The position numbers and the translations under genes are program-made. The notes below the pieces were generated by a model, which did no database searches, was not told where the DNA came from, and worked only from the letters and a program-made list of their open reading frames with translations. Below, one piece after another: positions 7,976 through 21,100 of a stretch of DNA of 64,000 nucleotides. Source of the stretch: Mycoemilia scoparia (taxonomy: Eukaryota > Kickxellomycota > Kickxellomycetes > Kickxellales > Kickxellaceae); NCBI GenBank assembly GCA_027575805.1, contig JANBPU010000005.1:186001-250000 (forward strand), written 5' to 3'. The first letter of the stretch is position 1; every line of letters starts with the position of its first letter.

Positions 7976-10900
7976 ATGGTACTCAGTAAAATACTATTGA
8001 GGTCCGCACGGAAACCTATCTCGAAGCCCGCATATGCGGCTTCGTCGGCTTTCCTTGCCAAGGGCCACCGGTCTGCAATTGCTACCCCATTGGCATCCAG
8101 ATTAATGTCAGCAACGAGGTTGTATTCCTCGACTAGCCAACCTCCCCACCCTGCGGAGTCTTTCCTCTCGGGAAGCGTCACACCATATATCGAAGACATG
8201 TACCAGGCCTATATTAAGGACCCATCATCCGTTCATGCCTCGTGGCAATCATATTTCAAGAATATCGAGGCTGGTTTGGAGCCTGGGAAAGCTTACACCG
8301 CACCTCCAACGCTCATCTCATCGACTGCGATCAACCCACCCTCTGACGTTGCCAATAATATTATTGCGACAATTCCTGGTGCGAATCCAGAAATTGTCGA
8401 CCATCTCAAAGTCCAGCTACTTGTACGTGCCTACCAGGTGCGTGGTCACCTTTTGGCCAGCCTCGATCCCCTTGGTATAAACCGCCCACAGGTGTCTGAG
8501 GATTCTTCCAGCGAGCTCCAGCCAAGCTACTATGGCTTCACCGAGAAGGATATGGACAGAGAATTCCAGCTCGGACCCGGTATTCTGCAACATTTCTCTT
8601 CGGTCCCTGGGAAGAAAATGACCCTGCGCAACATCATAATGACGTTGAAGGAGGTCTATTGTGGTCACATTGGTGCCGAATTTACACACATTTCCGACCG
8701 ATACATGTGCGACTGGCTGAGATCACGCATCGAGGTTCCTAGCCGCTTCCAGTATACCAAGGAGCAGAAGTTCCGCATTCTCGATCGGTTAATGTGGGGC
8801 ACACTATTCGAAAAGTTTGCTTCCACAAAATGGCCCAGCCAAAAGAGATTTGGCCTTGAAGGTTGCGAAGCGCTTATTCCGGGCATGAAGGAGCTCATTG
8901 ACCACTCTGTCGACCTCGGTGTTGAAAGCATCGTCATTGGAATGGCTCACCGTGGCCGTCTCAACGTCCTCAGCAATGTCGTGCGTAAGCCCAACGAATC
9001 TATATTCTGCGAGTTCTCAGGCGAACTTGAGCCCTCAATCGAAGGGTCAGGCGATGCCAAGTACCATCTTGGTATGAACTTTGACCGACCAACTCCGTCT
9101 GGAAAACGTGTTCACCTGTCTCTCCTTGCTAACCCATCGCATCTTGAAACCACTGACCCCATTGTTTTGGGCAAGACCCGCGCCCTCCAGCTTTATAGCA
9201 ACGATACAAAGAGGTCGAGAGTGATGCCTCTTCTTTTGCACGGCGATGCTGCCTTTGCGGGCCAGGGAGTCATTTATGAGACTATGGGCTTCTCTGACCT
9301 TCCAGGCTATCGCACAGGCGGCACCGTTCACATCATTATTAACAACCAGATCGGATTTACCACTGATCCTCGCTTCGCAAGATCCACACCCTATCCTTCT
9401 GATATTGCCAAGTCCATCGGTGCTCCCATCATCCATGTAAACAGCGATGATGTCGAGGCTGTTACATATGCCTTCCACCTTGCTGCTGAGTGGCGCCAGA
9501 CATTCGGGAAGGATATTGTTGTCGATTTAGTTGGTTACCGCCGCCATGGCCACAACGAAACCGACCAGCCCTCATTCACTCAGCCTCTGATGTACGAGAA
9601 GATTAAGAAGCAGCAACCTGTCCTTGATCAGTATATTAAGCAAGTTATCGACGAGGGCACATTCACTCAGGAAGAGATCGAAGCCAACAAGAAGCGCATC
9701 TGGGACCTTCTTAACGAGAGCTATCAGCTGAGCAAGGACTATGTTCCAACAAGTACAGAGTGGGTGTCCTCAGCTTGGCCAGGCTTCAAGTCTCTTGCAG
9801 AGCTCGCCGTAGAATCCACACCGCTATACCCCACTGGTGCTCGCAAGGATATTGTTGACCAAGTTGGAAAGTTTATCACATCTGTCCCTTCAGACTTTAA
9901 CTTGCACCCGTTGCTCAAGCGTATTTTCAAGCAGCGTGCTGAGGCCATTGACCAGAATCAAGGAATCGACTGGGCTACTGCCGAGGCCTTTGCTTTTGGT
10001 ACCCTGGTTCTTGAAGGCAAGCATGTACGCCTTAGTGGCCAAGATGTTGAGCGTGGTACCTTCTCTCATCGCCATGCTGTGCTCCACGACCAAAAGACAG
10101 AGCGCCAGTATATTCCCCTGTCTAGCCTTTCTCCAACACAGGCTCCATTCACTGTAACCAACTCGTCGCTTTCAGAATATGGCGTATTAGGATATGACCT
10201 GGGATACTCTATGGCCAATCCAAATGCCCTTGTCATGTGGGAGGCCCAGTTTGGCGATTTTGCCAACAACGCACAGGTGATCATTGACCAGTGTATTGCC
10301 TCTGGTGAAAAGAAGTGGCTCCAGCGTACTGGCCTTGTCATGCTTCTTCCCCATGGATTTGACGGCCAGGGATCGGAGCACTCATCTGCCCGTATTGAGC
10401 GCTTCCTCCAGCTCTGCGATGAGAATCCATACATTTTCCCATCTCCAGAAAAGCTATCCCGCCAGCATCAAGATTGCAACATGCAGGTTGTGTACCCATC
10501 AACGCCCGCCAACTACTTCCACGTACTTCGTCGCCAGATCTACCGCGATTACAGGAAGCCCTTGATCGTATTCACATCTAAGAAGCTCCTTCGCTTCCCT
10601 CTAGCAAAGTCCAAGATGGAGGAATTCATTGGAAACACTGCCTTTGAAAGATACATCCCAGAGCCCCATCCAACTGAAGGAGACTTCACTCTCTTGCCAC
10701 CAGAAGAGATCACCACGCATATCCTTTGTTCTGGCCAAGTCTACTACACTCTGATGCAAGCAAGAGAGCTCAACAACCTACGCCACATTGCCATTTCCCG
10801 CGTTGAGCAGTTCCATCCCTTCCCATGGGATCAAGTCCGCGACCACTGTGAGGCTTACCCCAACACCAGGTTTGTGTGGGCCCAAGAAGAACCATTGAAC

Positions 10901-11128
10901 ATGGGTGGGTGGTCTTTCATTGAGCCACGCTTGCGCACTCTTCTTGAGACTACCCAGAACCACAAAGGAAAGCCTGTCCACTATGCTGGACGTGACCCAT
11001 CGGGCCCTGTCGCCACTGGAAATAAGAAGCAACACACCTTTGAGGAATGGAGCTTGATTAGCCAAGCACTCTATGGTGAATCTCGCAAGCCTTCTGATAT
11101 TGTTAGCGGTGTTCCAAAGTGGGATTAA
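7976..11128 (+). CDS. KGD1: 2-oxoglutarate dehydrogenase E1 component, mitochondrial
   Basis: Thiamine-diphosphate decarboxylase of the mitochondrial 2-oxoglutarate dehydrogenase complex (TCA cycle): it decarboxylates 2-oxoglutarate and passes the succinyl group to the E2 lipoyl domain. One exon, 1050 aa, the normal family length. The first 50 or so residues are rich in Arg, Ser and Ala without acids (LLRSARKPISKPAYAASSAF), a typical matrix-targeting presequence. Then come the E1 N-terminal segment SFLSGSVTPYIEDMYQAY, the ThDP-binding region around residues 423-458 (GDAAFAGQG ... NNQIGFTTDP), GYRRHGHNETDQPSFTQP, and the C-terminal transketolase-like part (LLPHGFDGQGSEHSSARIER, SRVEQFHPFPWD). 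The stop is TAA. Confidence 0.97.
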   Translation: MVLSKILLRSARKPISKPAYAASSAFLAKGHRSAIATPLASRLMSATRLYSSTSQPPHPAESFLSGSVTPYIEDMYQAYIKDPSSVHASWQSYFKNIEAGLEPGKAYTAPPTLISSTAINPPSDVANNIIATIPGANPEIVDHLKVQLLVRAYQVRGHLLASLDPLGINRPQVSEDSSSELQPSYYGFTEKDMDREFQLGPGILQHFSSVPGKKMTLRNIIMTLKEVYCGHIGAEFTHISDRYMCDWLRSRIEVPSRFQYTKEQKFRILDRLMWGTLFEKFASTKWPSQKRFGLEGCEALIPGMKELIDHSVDLGVESIVIGMAHRGRLNVLSNVVRKPNESIFCEFSGELEPSIEGSGDAKYHLGMNFDRPTPSGKRVHLSLLANPSHLETTDPIVLGKTRALQLYSNDTKRSRVMPLLLHGDAAFAGQGVIYETMGFSDLPGYRTGGTVHIIINNQIGFTTDPRFARSTPYPSDIAKSIGAPIIHVNSDDVEAVTYAFHLAAEWRQTFGKDIVVDLVGYRRHGHNETDQPSFTQPLMYEKIKKQQPVLDQYIKQVIDEGTFTQEEIEANKKRIWDLLNESYQLSKDYVPTSTEWVSSAWPGFKSLAELAVESTPLYPTGARKDIVDQVGKFITSVPSDFNLHPLLKRIFKQRAEAIDQNQGIDWATAEAFAFGTLVLEGKHVRLSGQDVERGTFSHRHAVLHDQKTERQYIPLSSLSPTQAPFTVTNSSLSEYGVLGYDLGYSMANPNALVMWEAQFGDFANNAQVIIDQCIASGEKKWLQRTGLVMLLPHGFDGQGSEHSSARIERFLQLCDENPYIFPSPEKLSRQHQDCNMQVVYPSTPANYFHVLRRQIYRDYRKPLIVFTSKKLLRFPLAKSKMEEFIGNTAFERYIPEPHPTEGDFTLLPPEEITTHILCSGQVYYTLMQARELNNLRHIAISRVEQFHPFPWDQVRDHCEAYPNTRFVWAQEEPLNMGGWSFIEPRLRTLLETTQNHKGKPVHYAGRDPSGPVATGNKKQHTFEEWSLISQALYGESRKPSDIVSGVPKWD

Positions 11129-11834
11129 TACTAAGGTTGGAGTTTATAGCCAGCCCAATGCCATGATTAGATATAGTTTTTTTAGTAGATATATATATAT
11201 ACATACAGCCAAACTTTTATGTTTTGTGGCAAAATCCTAAACGACCAAGCATACGAGGGGTTCTTTTAGAAACAAAGACAAACCGTTTATTTATACCTTG
11301 TTCACTGCTTGATTTTCATTAGAATTATACAATACTATGATGTCAGACTAATGGTTTCTGAGCAACATTTAATAAATCTTACTATTATTTATATTTGATG
11401 CTTTATTGTATGATGATGATGATGATGATGATGCCTCCTGACCTTTATTTATTTTACACTATAATTGTATGGGATACACTGTTTACCCAATTTATTTCGA
11501 TCCTATGCAAACATAAGGAGTTTAACCTAAAGCTATTAGGAGTCATTACAATATCGTTCTCTCTTCACAGCTTTCAAAGCGTGGCTATACAAACGAGAAA
11601 AAGCCTGTTCACGTATGAGCGCCTACCATTTCAATTATCTTTTCAACACTGAGAGCAACCTTTCAGTTATTTTTTTACCAATTTTCTATAATTTCAATTT
11701 TGAGTTTATTTTTTCCCATACTATACTTAGAGTACCAAAATGCTAAATGATTCATATATGTTTCACCGAAGCTATTTATATCATTCGGTTACTTATTTTT
11801 AAATGCATACTCTATTCATATATGAGTTTAGTAA
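11129..11834. other. Intergenic region OGDH / SEC10
   Basis: Very AT-rich 706 bp, holding the OGDH 3' UTR and the SEC10 promoter. A (GAT)n tract lies near 11411-11433. No other feature is supported. Confidence 0.5.
11411..11433. repeat. (GAT)n microsatellite
   Basis: About eight tandem TGA/GAT triplets in the intergenic DNA after OGDH. Confidence 0.9.
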
Positions 11835-14750
11835 ATGTCTTTGCAATTGAATCCACAACTTCGAAAGAAACTGACGGCAAAAGACTTTGAAGTATGTGAA
11901 ATGAAGCAATGATGACAAATTCTAAAAGGCCGTGTAGTCAACCATCTAAACAAATTACCACCTATGCATATAATATAGGGGAAGTTTTCTGCCACTGACT
12001 TCATTGAGGATATCACCGGAAATCTTGTCCGTGATGCAGGAAATTTCGGAAACAGTAAGTCATTTGTATATTAACAAGTCAGACAACTTGGCAAATATTG
12101 ATAATGATGCAAACAAAGGTCTGATGTATAAAATATGCTAACATTTTGTTTGTCCCAATGCTGGTATTGCTACTACAACCAGAGTTTGACCCAAAGTCAT
12201 TCATTAGAATATTTGATTTTGCACTCAAGGATGTGACCAAAGTTAAGGAAGAGCTCGATGATCAAATAAAGGCACTTGAGGAAGAAAAGAGAGCCTGTGA
12301 GACAGCCCACCAGAACGATGTCAAACAAATAAAGAGCCAGTTTGTTGTAAGCAATGCTTCCAATGATATATTATTTGAGTAGTATACCCTAAGAATATGA
12401 GCCACATTAATGATTCCGAACTTTTGTTTCCAGGCCATTGGTGCAAGAATGGAGTCTTTGGAGATAGATCTAGGTCAAATGGTCGGAGATGTGGCAAGAA
12501 TTGGAGAACAGCTGGATATCATCTCGCGTGAAAAATTCAGGGCAGAGGAGATCAACGAGCTCATTACCTTTTTCTCAGAGCTAAGCGATGACAAGATCGA
12601 GCGACTTAACGAGCTTCTTGGTAGTGGTCTAGAAGGCCAGATGAAAGCAGCACAGGTTCTACGAAGACTTATTGCAATGACAGCAGAAAACGAGTACGTT
12701 TCGCAATCAAACATCAAGGGAAAGACCCATATACAAAAGTATTCCGAGGAGTTTGAGAACTTTGTTATGAAGCAGTTCCACGACGCATACGAAAAGAACA
12801 ACACGCAGCTTATGGCTGTCGCTGCAGCAATTCTTGACAAGTTCAATGGCGGCAAATCTGTTATAAAGGCATACATAAACCAGCATCCATTCTTTTTGGA
12901 ATCCATGTCAAACGATTTGCAGCATCAAATCGAAGAGATAAGCAGTAAAACTGTAGGTGCTGCTTCGCAATTGGATGGAGCGCAATTCCATGTTGACAAA
13001 TGGCTGTCCCAGCTGTTGGATAGCACATATAGAGTGATCAAAGAGGAGTGGAGCACAATATCACAAATATTCCCAAAGCCCGTCATTGTTATAAAGAGGT
13101 TTATAAGACGCATTTTTGAAGAAACTATCCAGAGCTACCTGGGGAAACTGCTTACTAAAGCCAGAGAGTACTCCAACCTGAGCTATCTTCGAACAGTCCA
13201 TTCATCGCACGCGGCAACAAGAAACCTGGTGGAAAGGCTGAAGCTGTTTGATATACAAGTAGTCACGCCTACCATAGCTGCAATGGATATGGCACGACGC
13301 ATTTGTGGAAACAACGAAGACCGCGGCAACCGTCTTACAAGACTGAATCGTGGCTTTGCCAACCCCGCATTCAGCCAAACCATAGGTGGATCAAAAAAAG
13401 ATGACGAAGCATCTATGGCAATCCGCGAAATCAGTGTAGCCTTGTCAGGGAAGTCGCCCAGAAGCGGCGAGGTCGATCAAGCCACCGGAATATTGCATGC
13501 TACTCTTGACCAGTGCTTGGATGAGCTATTTGTATCATATATTGAGGGGAACAGGTACATTCGCGATGAGCAGAGCCACCTCAATGAAGCATTGAAAGCC
13601 ATTATTGACGTGTTTTCCAAAGCAAAGGTTGAAAAGAAGCCAGGCACAAAATCACAGGGATTATTTAGTAGCATGTGGAGCTCATCAGGTAGCCCCATTG
13701 GCCATTCTCCAACCTATCGTGCTCAGGTTGATCAAAAAGACAAAGCCCAGTTTCAGCCTGATGACACATTCTGCAGTCTTGCACAAGAGCTATCGGTGAA
13801 AGTTTTTAAGATTCATTCGGAAAGTGTTTCGCGCTCAGTTGAAACTGTCAGGAGCTCAGAATTGTCTCAAACAATTATACCTCTATTTAAGCAGGCTATG
13901 ACAATTTATTCCACGGACTTCGTACTTCCTCTAATAGATGACATGGAAAAGAGTTTGAGAGATTCAAGGATAAGACCAAACGTAGACATATTAAAGCTTG
14001 TACAAGTCATAAACAGAGCCATCATTCTTATCCAAATTCATTTCCAGAAAGTACTGGTAAGTATATTGGTTTTAGTATAAACTATATGCCCATTTTCACA
14101 AGTTGATACTCAAATCATTTGTGTATTTCTAGGCACCCTTGGTCACAGGCTCCCATACGGCCTATCAAGACATAGTGGCAATAAAGAACAGCACAATGCA
14201 CAGGCTGGAGTCTGAGGTCAATACGCTGGTCATTAAGCTGATCCAGGCATCAACTCAGTGGATATCGTTTACATTAAGCAAGCAAAAGAAGACTGACTTT
14301 CAACCCAGCGAAGATAACCTTATGGCACTCTCCAGCTCCACTGAACCCTGCAATGATTGCACTGAGTACCTGTCCATGTTTTGCGAGTACGCTAACTCTT
14401 GTTTTGATACACAGAATCGAACAAGAATCCTAGCCGAGTTAGGAAACACTGTACATCAGATTCTATCCGCCCATTACACCAAGTTTGTTGTTAGTATTAT
14501 CGGCGGCCTTGTAGTATCAAACGATATGTCTAGATACCGCCAAGTGATAGAAAAGTTTGGAAGCCCACAGCTATCTGAACGCTTTGACTATCTTAGAGAG
14601 CTTGCAAAGATTTATATGGTCAATGCAGAGTCACTAAAGGGATTGCTCAATGAAGGAATCCTGTCAACCGCAGATCCCAACCTTATAAAGAAGTTTGTCT
14701 TGATGCGTGAAGACTATCGGTCCGCGAACTTGTCAAAATTATTGGAATAA
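11835..14750 (+). CDS. SEC10: Exocyst complex component Sec10 (EXOC5)
   Basis: Subunit of the octameric exocyst that tethers secretory vesicles to the plasma membrane. Proposed exons: 11835-11891, 11979-12054, 12183-12346, 12434-14056, 14133-14750, giving 845 aa, close to yeast Sec10. All four introns are GT-AG and keep frame: GTATGT, GTAAGT, GTAAGC and GTAAGT donors. The assembled N-terminus (MSLQLNPQLRKKLTAKDFEG, then KFSATDFIEDI and FDPKSFIRIF) matches the Sec10 start, followed by a coiled coil (VKEELDDQIKALEEEKR). Diagnostic C-terminal matches are QKKTDFQPSEDN and FVLMREDYRSANLSKLLE. The large fourth exon is mostly helical. The first two exons are short and rest on splice signals plus similarity. 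Confidence 0.88.
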
Positions 14751-15154
14751 GCTTTTAAGCATTCCATACAGTTTAATTTTGTCGTTTTGCACCGTTCTAT
14801 CAATCAATTTTGAATTCTGTATTAAATTTCAGTGGGCTTGGTCCATGGTGCAAATAACATTGATCTTGAAAATAAATGTTTTTCTTTCAACAGTTTATTT
14901 TGTTTTCCATGCTGATCGTTTGTTTACTTTAAAGTGACATCCCCCCTGACCCATAAACGCAAAGGGGTGGCATAAGGCTTATTAAGCATAAAAACGCAAT
15001 TCTACACAATAGTATACTATTGTGCACATTTGAACATAGCATTGTAAAATATATTGTCTCGTCTTGTAAAGTTAGGTTCATGTGTTAGAAAAGCGAAAAA
15101 TCTCTGTTGTAAAGTCTACTGATCAATTTATATACTCTGAATTTTTCACTGTTT
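14751..15154. other. Intergenic region SEC10 / MMS22-like gene
   Basis: 404 bp of AT-rich DNA with no feature beyond presumed UTRs and a promoter. Confidence 0.5.
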
Positions 15155-18100
15155 ATGGCCAAAGATTCGTCAGAAAGCCAACTACTTTCTGGCCCACAAA
15201 ACAAAATCAAGCTCATTGGGAAAGATCAGCAAGAGGTAATAGATGGTCAAGAAGATGGCTCATCTCACTTTGGGGACCTATTTATCATCAACCAACACAA
15301 TGGCCAGGTTTGCGGGCTTGATATTGAAACAAAAAGTCCAAAACGCGATCCGCCAAGCCAAATAGAGGCAGATACTCCAGACAGAGGGATTTCAAGCAGC
15401 GACTTTAGTATTGGATCAGAATCTCCAATAGACCAACAAAGAGTTAAAGACACAGTAATAAAGTTTAGAGAAGCAATTGAATGCGGAGACAGCGGCTTAC
15501 TTGACACTATTGTTCAAGATGCATTTACAGTCCCTTCCATCGAAGAGAAAGGTGCCAGAAGCATGGGAACCCTGCGTGAAAGACATCATAATGAAGATGT
15601 CCAAATGGTCATTGATGGATCTGATGGAGCATCGTTGCCTGCTACACCACAACAGCAAAAACAACCAACTAATAACCAAGATGACCAAAGCTCTCAAATG
15701 AACATAGGTGGACGAGCATATACACTAAGAAAGCGAAAAGAAATCAACTACCATCCATACACAAAACTTTCATGGATTCAAAATGACAGCACGCCATTTG
15801 AAAAGCGATTGAAAGTAGACACATCTATACTGAACGAGCCTATACCAGAAGCACAAAAAGAGCACAAAAAGCAACGAGAAAGGGGCTCACCGGACTTATA
15901 TAGCTCCGTAGACGAAGATTATGATGATGATGGAGATGTCCCACCAGATGAAAACTCAATGTTGATTGATGTGTTATCTAGTCCCCCTCTTATTGAAGCT
16001 TCTGCAAGCTTAGAATCGGTTGTCCGGCCACCAAGTAGCAAAGGAAAGCCCACAGAAGAAAACACGACATCTATGGGTATAGGAAACAAGGGATTGTTTA
16101 AGGAACTAGAAACTAGAAAAATGAATAATATCCATGACTATAAGAGGAGACGAAGGAGGAAAAATCGCACAGATCTGGACAGAGATCCCCAGCTAGCTAA
16201 TCAGGCAAAGGGCAATAATTCACAGATGACATCCTCCCCCACTAGACTACCAGATGTATCATCGCTTTTGATGTCAAAGCAAGTGGATGATCAACCAGAC
16301 AGCCTCGATAAAACACTGGATTCTAGTATATCACAAAGCTTAGCGAACAGTGCATCCCAAAACTTTAGACCGGGTCGGCCAATACGAAAACAACTTGTCA
16401 TTTCTGATGAAGAGTCACAGCTTGGCTCTAGCCCACAATCGTTACCAGAGTCATCACCACAAAATGCTTTTATTGATGATACATATGTATATCCAGCACA
16501 CCATAGAAACATACTCCTAAACAAAAAATCGATTCGTGGTGTCCTGCCAAGATCATTTCTCAGAAAATTGCAGGACTCAGAAGAATCAAATAACAATTTA
16601 TTGGCTACTAACAAAAGAAATCGTGGCTCTGAATATGCTGTTTTTGGGCCAAATCAGGATTTTATCGCTGATAGTCCTATTGCCAGCGGTATTGATAGGA
16701 CTGAATCCAGCAGGAACATCCCTACTGCCACCATTAAAGAGCGTCGTCCTGATCATTATTCTTTGTCAAACACGGCTCCCCTACCAGAAAGAACACGAGT
16801 AGTCCCTGAGTTAGACTATTTGGATATATATGAGTGGCAATATAACTCCCAAAATCACCTCAAACCGGCCAAAATAGACCCAGCGCCAGACTTTCTTCGT
16901 ATTCCAGCACGAGAAGCTAGACATAACAGAGAAAAGGGGCGACAAGTCACTAAAGACAGCCCATTTATAAAAAGGTTTTCAATTGGAGATGATCCAAAAC
17001 ACATACAAGATTGGTGCAAAGAAAACTGCCCTGACTACATCAACTCTCCTGATCCTGCTGAAGAGGTACTTGAGCTTTGGATGACAGGAGTTATCGATAT
17101 TCGGCATGTGTGCTTTTCTTTGGAGCCAGAGGAAACAAGAATATCAAAAACAGGCGACGAGTTTGAGTTATTTTCTGACTATAGCGACATTGAGATAGTA
17201 GATCATCCTAAACCATATTCTGACGACGATACAGACAGCTCTATAGATCAGTATCCACATTCTAAACGGAAAGATCAGATTCTCCAGCCTTCCAAGAAAA
17301 GACTCCGCTTTAATAACTTTAGTCTTAGGCCAGTGCCCAGAAATCAGGCCCAGCAGCGACTTCGTATTGGAAATGACGGAAGACTTGGCTTTGGAAATAT
17401 GTCCCAGAATCTTCCAAGGCAATATGCTCGGTCAAATCCTTCTAAAGCAACAAGTAATCGTCGACATTCCACAGACATTGGTAATATATATGGGCGTCAT
17501 GATAGAGACACTACGACTAACAACGCCACATTCTCCTTTATGGACTATGAACAAAACAGATTTAGTTCATCATATAAAGGCGCCAATAACTATGGATCCA
17601 AAAAATTTAGCATGAATTCCCAGCCCAATTCTTCTGAAGATGTGGTGGAAATACAGCTTGCAGCACAATATGGCGAGGGCTCTGGAAAATCTCTGGTCCA
17701 AAATGGGCAATGCTCCAAATCAAACGATTATTTCCATCAACAGACAACAATTCGACCCAGGGAAAGAAGATACCAGAGGTCTGTTGGCAATAGTGACTGT
17801 GGTAGGAGAATAGAAAGAGTTGCCGAAAACATTGTGAATAGAGGTACAAGCTTGTTTAGCAAAAGTGTGCCATCAGCCAACCAGCCAGAGTCAAGAGACA
17901 GACTATCACAACAACCATCATCAAGACATACAATACAAGCTCGAGCTCACTATATGGGTAACGGACAGCGACAGAACCGTAAAGGGAACCCAAAAAGACT
18001 GGAAATGCACCATAGAAAGAAAATTCCCGAGACAGCTCCAAATTCAAAATCTGAAAACGAAGCAACACTAATGAAGTTACCAAAACACCTTGAGCAACTT

Positions 18101-21100
18101 TCTGAAATCAATGGCCTTACCCTTCTCCCATCCGGGCTTTACTTCCAGCGGCAATGTTGGTTAAGCAATGGAAGGCTTCGATCAATTGTGGGAGTATTAA
18201 ACTGGCTTGCCACGCCTAGCAACTACAACTCTGGTAAAAGGTCGGATGAAAAGACCTGGCCGGTGACAGAAACGCGGGTCTATGATGGATTGGATATCTC
18301 ATTGTCAGTTGAGATGGATACAAACACATTTATATCGTTTTTTCCAACTTGGGAAAATCGGTGGGTTGCAAGATTAGCAAGAGACATGGAAACAGCAACT
18401 CACTCAACAAAACCAGATGATAGCCACTGTGCAGACCTATACAACTGGATGATGTTTGTGTTTAGCTGGTTTGGTGAGATAATCACAGGGAGCAATGCAG
18501 ACCAATGCTTTGAGTTTGCCAAAGCAATCGAGTCAGGCATGCGAGAAACAATTTCATCAACCAGTGAGGAACTAATTAGGCTATACACCCAGTGCAAAAG
18601 TCTTGAAGGAGATGAAAATGGGTTCAAGGAGATCATCGGCATTGCACAGCTCCACCTAATTATATGGGAAGTATCTTTGATTCTGACGCTAAATATTGGT
18701 GATTTTCTTGAAACCAGCCATCCACAGGCTGTTGGATCACAAGATGAAGATTTCTCGCCACACTTTGAGTTGGCGAAGAAGATGGTAAATGAACTGGTAT
18801 TACAATTACTAGGCTCTCCAGACTGGCTTTTATTGTACAGTTGCCGAAAATCTGCCGTATCGCTATCAAATTGGCAGGAGGTTTTGTGGGTTAGTCTTAT
18901 GAATACACTATTCCCCGTAGCAACATGCTCATCCAAGACTTTTCCTGGTTTGAAAACTCTGTCATTCTGGTCTACTGTCGAACATGGTTTTTTGAAGATT
19001 GCCACTTCTGGTACGCAAAGATCTGGTACTATAGATGGGATTGAATCGGCAGAGTGGGGCCTTTTGCAGTGGTTGGTTCCTTTGACTCAATTTTCGTTGG
19101 GAGGAGTTTCGGAGCCAACAGTTGGACTCGCTGCTGCTGGGATTCAAGGGTGGGTTGAAAACATTTCTATCAGGCATATTGAATCATATCAATTCAAGCT
19201 GACAAAGCTTGATCCCAAACTACAGCCTCAAAAAATTCGAGCTTTGGATCAGCGCCTCAAACAAACCATTCACAATATACATAACCTAGTGACCAAGTCA
19301 TTAGTAAGAATATCGCCTTCCTCGCATCTCTATGTTGCCATGTGCAGGCTATTTGAAAACAGACACTTCGTACCCCTTTCTTGCGACCCCAATGTCATGC
19401 TTCCTGAATATTTAACTCGCTACGATGGTACTGTTCCGCTTGATGCACAAACCAGCACTGATTCTTCTCTTGTCATCTGCCTGAAATCCTTGAGCTATTC
19501 TCTAAATAGTTGGATTGGACAGGTATCCTATTTAAAAAACAAATCCATGTCAAAGGACAACCAACGCGTCACTGATCAAATCCGGTCTTCTCAATCATTG
19601 TATTCTAAACAACTAAGAGAACTGAAGATCCTCGCTTCTAAATTATTGCCTACATTGGTTCAGTCGTTTCTATTAAATGATACCAAAAGTCTGTTTACTA
19701 CTTCTGGACTTGGAAATCATTACACTTTATTCTTGATGCTACTTCATGCACTTGATCCAATCGTCGTAAGCCCAGTCAGACTAGTCAATCAGTTTCTAGG
19801 ACTTTTGAAGTTTGGCGAAAGTAAGGATTTGATAGTGAGGCGCATATTCTTTGAAGCCTGGTACTGCATGTGTGATATATTGTCATATAAGTGGAACGAT
19901 TCTTTTGAAAAGTCCGACTCTGATATCAAGCAATTTTCTGAAGCATTGAAAAGGGCTATTGATGGATGGGGAAAGAATCTCCTGGTGGCCGAAGAGAATG
20001 AATTTGGCTTAGCTGGTGGCGAAGACATCCCTGGAAATCAAGGCATGGGCGGCAGCAGCAGCAGCAACAACAACAACAACAACAACTTACAATTTAAAAG
20101 GAGGTGTGGGAACTCGAATAATATGGACTTACTAAAAGAAAGCTCTGTACCATATGCATTTACATATGCAGAGCTGGTAATCAAATATCAAAGTGGGCTA
20201 ACAATGTCAAAAGAATCTACAAAGATAAAGCTACAAACCATATACAATACACTCCAGCAAAATGGAACTAAAATGCTTGTGGAAACAGGAAATAATGCTC
20301 CAGCCCAGATTAAACTGAAAGTCTTGAAATTTATCAAAGAATGCTTGCAATTTCGTGAAAAGGCTATCCGTGAACCTTACGATAAAAATATCCAAAGCTC
20401 GAATTCCATTAGTCCTGGTAATAATCGGAAAAGTCTGGAGCTATCCAACCCAGCCGATGAAAGTCAGGAAGACTATTTTGGAGAAGGGCTAGACGACATG
20501 CTGGCAGCAGTGGTCGAGGAAACTGAGCAAATGGCACTTAAATCTGAATATGCGGGAATAGACAACCAAATAATACAGGTAAGCATGTAACCATCAAAAG
20601 CTATTCTACAAATAATTGCAGAATTTTTAACTTTTGCTCCCAATGTTTTATTTTATGTAGCTATGTGATCAGTTTTATCTCCCTCGACTTCGAACAGCAA
20701 TCATAAACCAACTAATTGAATCTGGCAAGTATGACAATACATAACAATTTATGTTAAAAAGATATAGACAGCGTGTTTCACAGAAATAACCTTCCATTTA
20801 TTTCATTAGACTCGATCACACCACATGGAAAGGACAAAGTAGAATACTCGGTTCTAAAAGCTCGGATAGAAACATTAGTTGCTGTATTGAGTGTTTGCGT
20901 TGATGCTAAAATAAGAGTATGATATCCTTTAAAACGTCATAATGATCTCTCTCTCTGATAAAAAATGCTTTCCAGATTTACTAACGTGAGTCTCCGTACA
21001 CGTATAATTTTGACTCTTTTGTATTTTGTAGAGCTGGGAAAGTTTGGTTACGGACTTTGGAAAAGACACCCTATCCATCATACCAAAAAAGTACGCCAAA

